Of a stretch of 64,000 nucleotides of DNA, positions 63,071 through 64,000 are shown in pieces. The notes beneath the pieces were generated by a model. That model was not told the origin of the DNA. It saw nothing but the letters and a program-made list of their open reading frames with translations, and made no database searches. Each line of letters starts with the position of its first letter. The first letter of the stretch is position 1. The position numbers and the translations under genes were made by a program. The DNA is from Roseiarcus sp963753135 (GTDB taxonomy: Bacteria; Pseudomonadota; Alphaproteobacteria; Rhizobiales; Beijerinckiaceae), in contig CAVWBA010000028.1 of NCBI GenBank assembly GCA_963753135.1, forward strand, positions 1 through 64,000, written 5' to 3'.

Positions 63071-64000
63071 GCAGCATTCCGATCCGGGTCGGCGCGCGAG
63101 CGCCGGAAACTTCCATGAGCGCTTTTTCAAGGAGGTTGGCCGCGACCGTCATGCGATAGGCGGCGGTCGCGCGCATGTCGGTGAGTGGAGTGAAATCCTT
63201 CGATAGCGCGGCGCGGGCCGCTTCCCAGCTCGCGGGCTGATCCAGGTTCGCGCCGGCGAGCGCCTGTTCGGCGTTCTTCGCGCGCTTCGGCGTCGCCGCC
63301 ATGCCGCCGCAAGCGATCCGAACGCCGAGAATCCGCCGCCCGTCGAGATCGATGCGCACGGCGAGCATGACGGCGGAAATGTCCTCGTCGAAGCGCTTCG
63401 ACACCTTGAAGGCGCGATAGCGCTGATGGGCGGCGAGCGGCGGCGCCTCGACCGCAAGCACGAACTCGCCCGGCTCGCGATCCTGCTTGCCGTAGGCGAT
63501 GAAGAAGTCTTCCAGCGGCATCACGCGGGTCCGGGCGCCTTTGCGCAAAACGACCTTGCCCCCAAGCGCGATCAGGGCGGGCGCGACATCGCCGATCGGC
63601 GAACCATTGGCGATGTTTCCGCCGACCGTTCCGCTCGCACGCACCTGCTTCGAACCGAAACGGCGCATGAGTTCGCTCAGGTCGGGATGGATCGCGCCAA
63701 GCCGCGGCGCCGCGTCCTCCAAGTTCAAGGTCGCCCCCAGCGAGAGCGCTCCATCAGCGCTCTCGCCGACAGCGGTCGAGCCCAGCGACCCTGCCGAGCC
63801 AAATCACGCGCTTGAGGTCCCGCAATTGCTTGGTGATCCAGAGCCCAACATCCGTCGCTCCGCCGACGAGGGTCGCGTCGGGAAAGCGCGCATAGAGCGC
63901 AGCAAGCGAATCGAGGCTCGCCGGCGCGGCGAAGAAGGCCGCTTCGCCGCCGATGAACACGTCCCTATCGTCGACGAGCGCGGCGAGCGCCGCCGCCCGT
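63057..64000 (-). CDS. xdhA: Xanthine dehydrogenase FAD/FeS subunit XdhA, partial, frameshifted
   Basis: C-terminal part of the small subunit; the gene runs off the right edge. The FAD domain shows FPDATLVGGATDVGLWITKQ, LIRRFG-like SELMRRFGSKQVRASGTVGG and NIANGSPIGDVAPALIALGG. The CO-dehydrogenase flavoprotein C-terminal domain follows (FKVSKRFDEDISAVMLAVRI). Near 63780 the frame slips between LGRVAGLD and LGATLNLEDAAPRLG, so one base is missing or extra. The 2Fe-2S domains lie beyond the window. Confidence 0.9.

Noticed and set aside
1..64000. CRISPR array
   Set aside because: No series of regularly spaced direct repeats is visible anywhere in the window.

Overview
The window is GC-rich DNA from an alphaproteobacterium, most likely Hyphomicrobiales (Rhizobiales). 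The core markers are valS, a PopZ-type polar organizer, a TolC outer-membrane channel and a pcm-like methyltransferase in one block, plus an ExoR-like Sel1 regulator and a phosphatidylcholine synthase. I cannot name the genus.

Layout. 0-24.3 kb is mostly core and accessory chromosome: a NiCoT nickel/cobalt permease, an MDR oxidoreductase, a Na+/H+ antiporter, a cNMP-binding/thioredoxin-reductase-like protein with a UBP zinc finger, a wrecked SDR, an IS110-type transposase, an MFS exporter, an esterase, an AT-rich SIR2-like gene joined to a HigA remnant, an acyltransferase-SGNH gene with a 45-aa gene coupled in front of it, exoR, valS, popZ, tolC and pcm.

24.36-49.13 kb looks like an integrated island. 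An intact tRNA-Cys(GCA) lies at 49056-49129 (minus). A copy of its 3' end lies at 24363-24404 in the same orientation, right beside a decayed tyrosine-integrase N-terminus (24605). Between these ends is a coherent cluster for aerobic catabolism of nicotinate or a similar N-heterocyclic carboxylate: a NicA/NicB-type molybdenum hydroxylase with three haem motifs, a 6-hydroxynicotinate reductase, a ferredoxin-NADP reductase that could feed it, an enamidase, a branched-chain-type ABC importer, a MarR regulator, and three genes of unknown function (UPF0280 and two tandem DUF1185) in the reductase operon. Four copies of a palindrome close to CATTAG-CACA-CTAATG lie at the cluster's promoters and form a likely MarR regulon. 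An RND efflux pair, a lactone-oxidase-type flavoprotein, a deacetylase-fold protein and a DsbA-like protein share the island.

49.1-64 kb returns to chromosome: a PEP-CTERM protein, pcs, a UbiH-type monooxygenase, a ClC channel, a TetR/isochorismatase-fold divergent pair with a visible inverted-repeat operator, an AbrB-type membrane protein, malonyl-CoA synthetase, a class II aldolase-fold protein without its metal ligands, and xdhC-xdhB-xdhA running off the right edge.

Caveat: about 18 genes carry reading-frame breaks, often at short G/C runs and with conserved protein sequence on both sides. Many are probably base-calling or assembly indels rather than true pseudogenes. I give whole-gene spans across the breaks and say where each one lies.
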